Shown here: piece after piece, positions 12,506 to 13,567 of the stretch
Layout: every line of letters starts with the position of its first letter
Position numbering within the stretch: position 1 is the stretch's first letter
Source: Anaerolineales bacterium
GTDB lineage: Bacteria > Chloroflexota > Anaerolineae > Anaerolineales > Villigracilaceae
Reading direction: 5' to 3'
Assembly (NCBI GenBank): GCA_025938055.1
Contig: JAICQC010000079.1
Location: 1-13,567 of the forward strand
DNA: 13,567 bases
The notes under the pieces: generated by a model
What the model saw: the letters and a program-made list of their open reading frames with translations, nothing else
Told to the model about the DNA's origin: nothing
Database searches by the model: none
Translations under genes and position numbers: made by a program

Positions 12506-13567
12506 ATGCCTCTGGTTTCTCTTTTGGATTACTGGAAACGTGACCCGGAGACCGCGCCGAACCTCGTCGCCTGGCGGACACTGCCTGCTCGTCCTGCACA
12601 AACGCATCCCTTCCCGGATGATCTGCCAGCTCCCATTAAACAAACACTCATCGCCGCCGGGATTCACACACTCTACTCCCACCAGCTCGAAGCCTGGACT
12701 CACGCTCGCGCGACTGAAAATGTGATCCTCTCCACAGGGACCGCCAGCGGAAAGACTCTCTCCTATAATCTGCCTGTCTTTGCTTCATTAATACAGAACC
12801 CTAATGCTCGTGCTCTCTACCTTTTTCCGACAAAAGCACTTGCTCAGGATCAACTCTCCAATCTCCAATCTCTAGTCTCTAGTCTCCAATCGCTTAACTC
12901 TGCCATCTACGACGGGGATACCCCCCAATCTGCCCGGTCTGCCATCCGCAAGAACGCGCGCATCGTATTGAGCAACCCGGACATGCTCCACACCGGCATC
13001 CTGCCGCATCATACCAACTGGCTTGATTTCTTCACAAACCTGCGCTTTGTGGTCGTCGACGAGACACATACCTATCGCGGTGTTTTCGGTTCCCACGTTG
13101 CCAACGTGATCCGCAGACTCAAGCGCGTGGCAAATTTCTACGGAGCAAAGCCACAGTTCATCCTTGCTTCCGCCACGATTGGGAATCCGAAAGAACTGGC
13201 AGAACGTCTCATCGAAGAACCGGCTCATCTCATTGATAACGATGGTTCAGGCCGAGGGCCGCGTCACTTCATCATCTATAACCCACCGATTACGGACCCC
13301 TCACTTGGCCTGCGAAAGTCGTCTTTGCTGGAAGGAGTACGGCTTGCACAGGATTTGATTAATAGTAATGTTCAGTCCGTGGTGTTTGCACGCTCCAGAA
13401 GAAGTGTCGAAATTATTCTGCGCTATATACAAGAAGATCTAACACCAGACTCCAGCCCCGAGTCACCATTAATTGATTATAAATCTCTGCCCAGTCCTCA
13501 ATCCATGGTCCGAGGGTATCGAAGCGGATATTTACCCACCCAACGAAGAGAGATAGAAAAAGGGCTA
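12506..13567 (+). CDS. MrfA/YprA-like DEAD/DEAH-box superfamily 2 helicase, 3' end cut by window
   Basis: 354 residues are present and the frame is open at the window edge; family members usually run to 700-900 residues with a C-terminal DUF1998 cysteine region. Motifs seen are Q-like SHQLEAW (58-64), Walker A GTASGKT (78-84), Ia FPTKALAQDQ (107-116), Walker B DETHTYRG (185-192), SATIGNP (222-228), VVFARSRRSVE (292-302) and RGYRSGYLPTQRREIE (336-351). This order is typical of B. subtilis MrfA (YprA) and Hrq1-like DNA-repair helicases. It would unwind DNA with ATP, 3' to 5', in excision-type repair. The ATG at 12506 follows the membrane-protein stop by 3 bp, with GGAGGAG 13 nt away, a rather long spacing. 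Residues 117-129 are encoded by five heptamers, and 309-333 look like an extra low-complexity insertion. Confidence 0.93.
   Translation, partial: MPLVSLLDYWKRDPETAPNLVAWRTLPARPAQTHPFPDDLPAPIKQTLIAAGIHTLYSHQLEAWTHARATENVILSTGTASGKTLSYNLPVFASLIQNPNARALYLFPTKALAQDQLSNLQSLVSSLQSLNSAIYDGDTPQSARSAIRKNARIVLSNPDMLHTGILPHHTNWLDFFTNLRFVVVDETHTYRGVFGSHVANVIRRLKRVANFYGAKPQFILASATIGNPKELAERLIEEPAHLIDNDGSGRGPRHFIIYNPPITDPSLGLRKSSLLEGVRLAQDLINSNVQSVVFARSRRSVEIILRYIQEDLTPDSSPESPLIDYKSLPSPQSMVRGYRSGYLPTQRREIEKGL
12856..12890 (+). repeat. five perfect-register heptamers inside the helicase gene
   Basis: CTCCAAT, CTCCAAT, CTCTAGT, CTCTAGT, CTCCAAT follow without a gap. Shifted by two bases, the unit is CCAATCT, sharing the CCAAT core with the CCAATTA units in mutL and the dehydrogenase. 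They encode residues 117-129 (LSNLQSLVSSLQS) between helicase motif Ia and the YDGDTP segment. Confidence 0.85.

Noticed and set aside
12856..12890. Heptamer tract as a CRISPR-like array
   Set aside because: Units are contiguous with no spacers and lie inside an intact reading frame.

Overview
The window looks like a chromosomal segment of a bacterium of the Chloroflexota, most likely class Anaerolineae. This is inferred from gene style and is not proven. The clues are a lipoprotein with a long Pro/Thr linker, a CpaE-like ATPase fused to a receiver domain, a C-terminal Pro/Thr tail on an S41 protease, a YugP-type metalloprotease, and short dispersed repeats both inside and between genes. I see no insertion sequence, phage gene, CRISPR array or tRNA.

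Left edge (1-392): the 5' part of a tmRNA gene (ssrA) lies on the minus strand and runs off the window. Its tag frame reads ANRTSYAAMPLAA. It has an extended -10 promoter and is divergent from the first protein operon.

Plus-strand operon (393-3566): three translationally coupled genes. They encode a receiver/CpaE-like ATPase fusion, a zinc-type Sir2 deacylase and a soluble GAF-histidine kinase. The kinase and the receiver protein are a plausible phosphorelay pair, with a sirtuin between them. A convergent junction follows, with only a weak hairpin.

Minus-strand operon (7354 down to 3651): mutL (endonuclease-type), then a PAS/GGDEF diguanylate cyclase that overlaps mutL or starts just after it, then a short zinc-dependent medium-chain dehydrogenase 1 bp downstream. 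The mutL promoter is only 6 nt from the ATG, so its mRNA is probably leaderless. It lies back to back with the promoter of the next plus-strand gene.

Plus-strand right half (7409-13567): an alpha/beta-hydrolase lipoprotein, a HAD hydrolase bracketed by REP-like inverted repeats and probably leaderless, an S41 carboxyl-terminal-processing protease with a PDZ domain, a membrane YugP-type zinc protease, a strong intrinsic terminator running directly into a new promoter, a multi-spanning membrane protein of the LPG-synthase/UPF0104 type, and the N-terminal 354 residues of an MrfA/YprA-like superfamily 2 helicase cut by the window edge.

The most unusual signal is a set of short tandem heptanucleotide tracts inside coding sequence: three in mutL, one in the helicase and a weaker one in the dehydrogenase. 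In the four CCAAT-type tracts the CCAAT core lies on the coding strand. They resemble in kind the heptameric short tandem repeats known from cyanobacteria.
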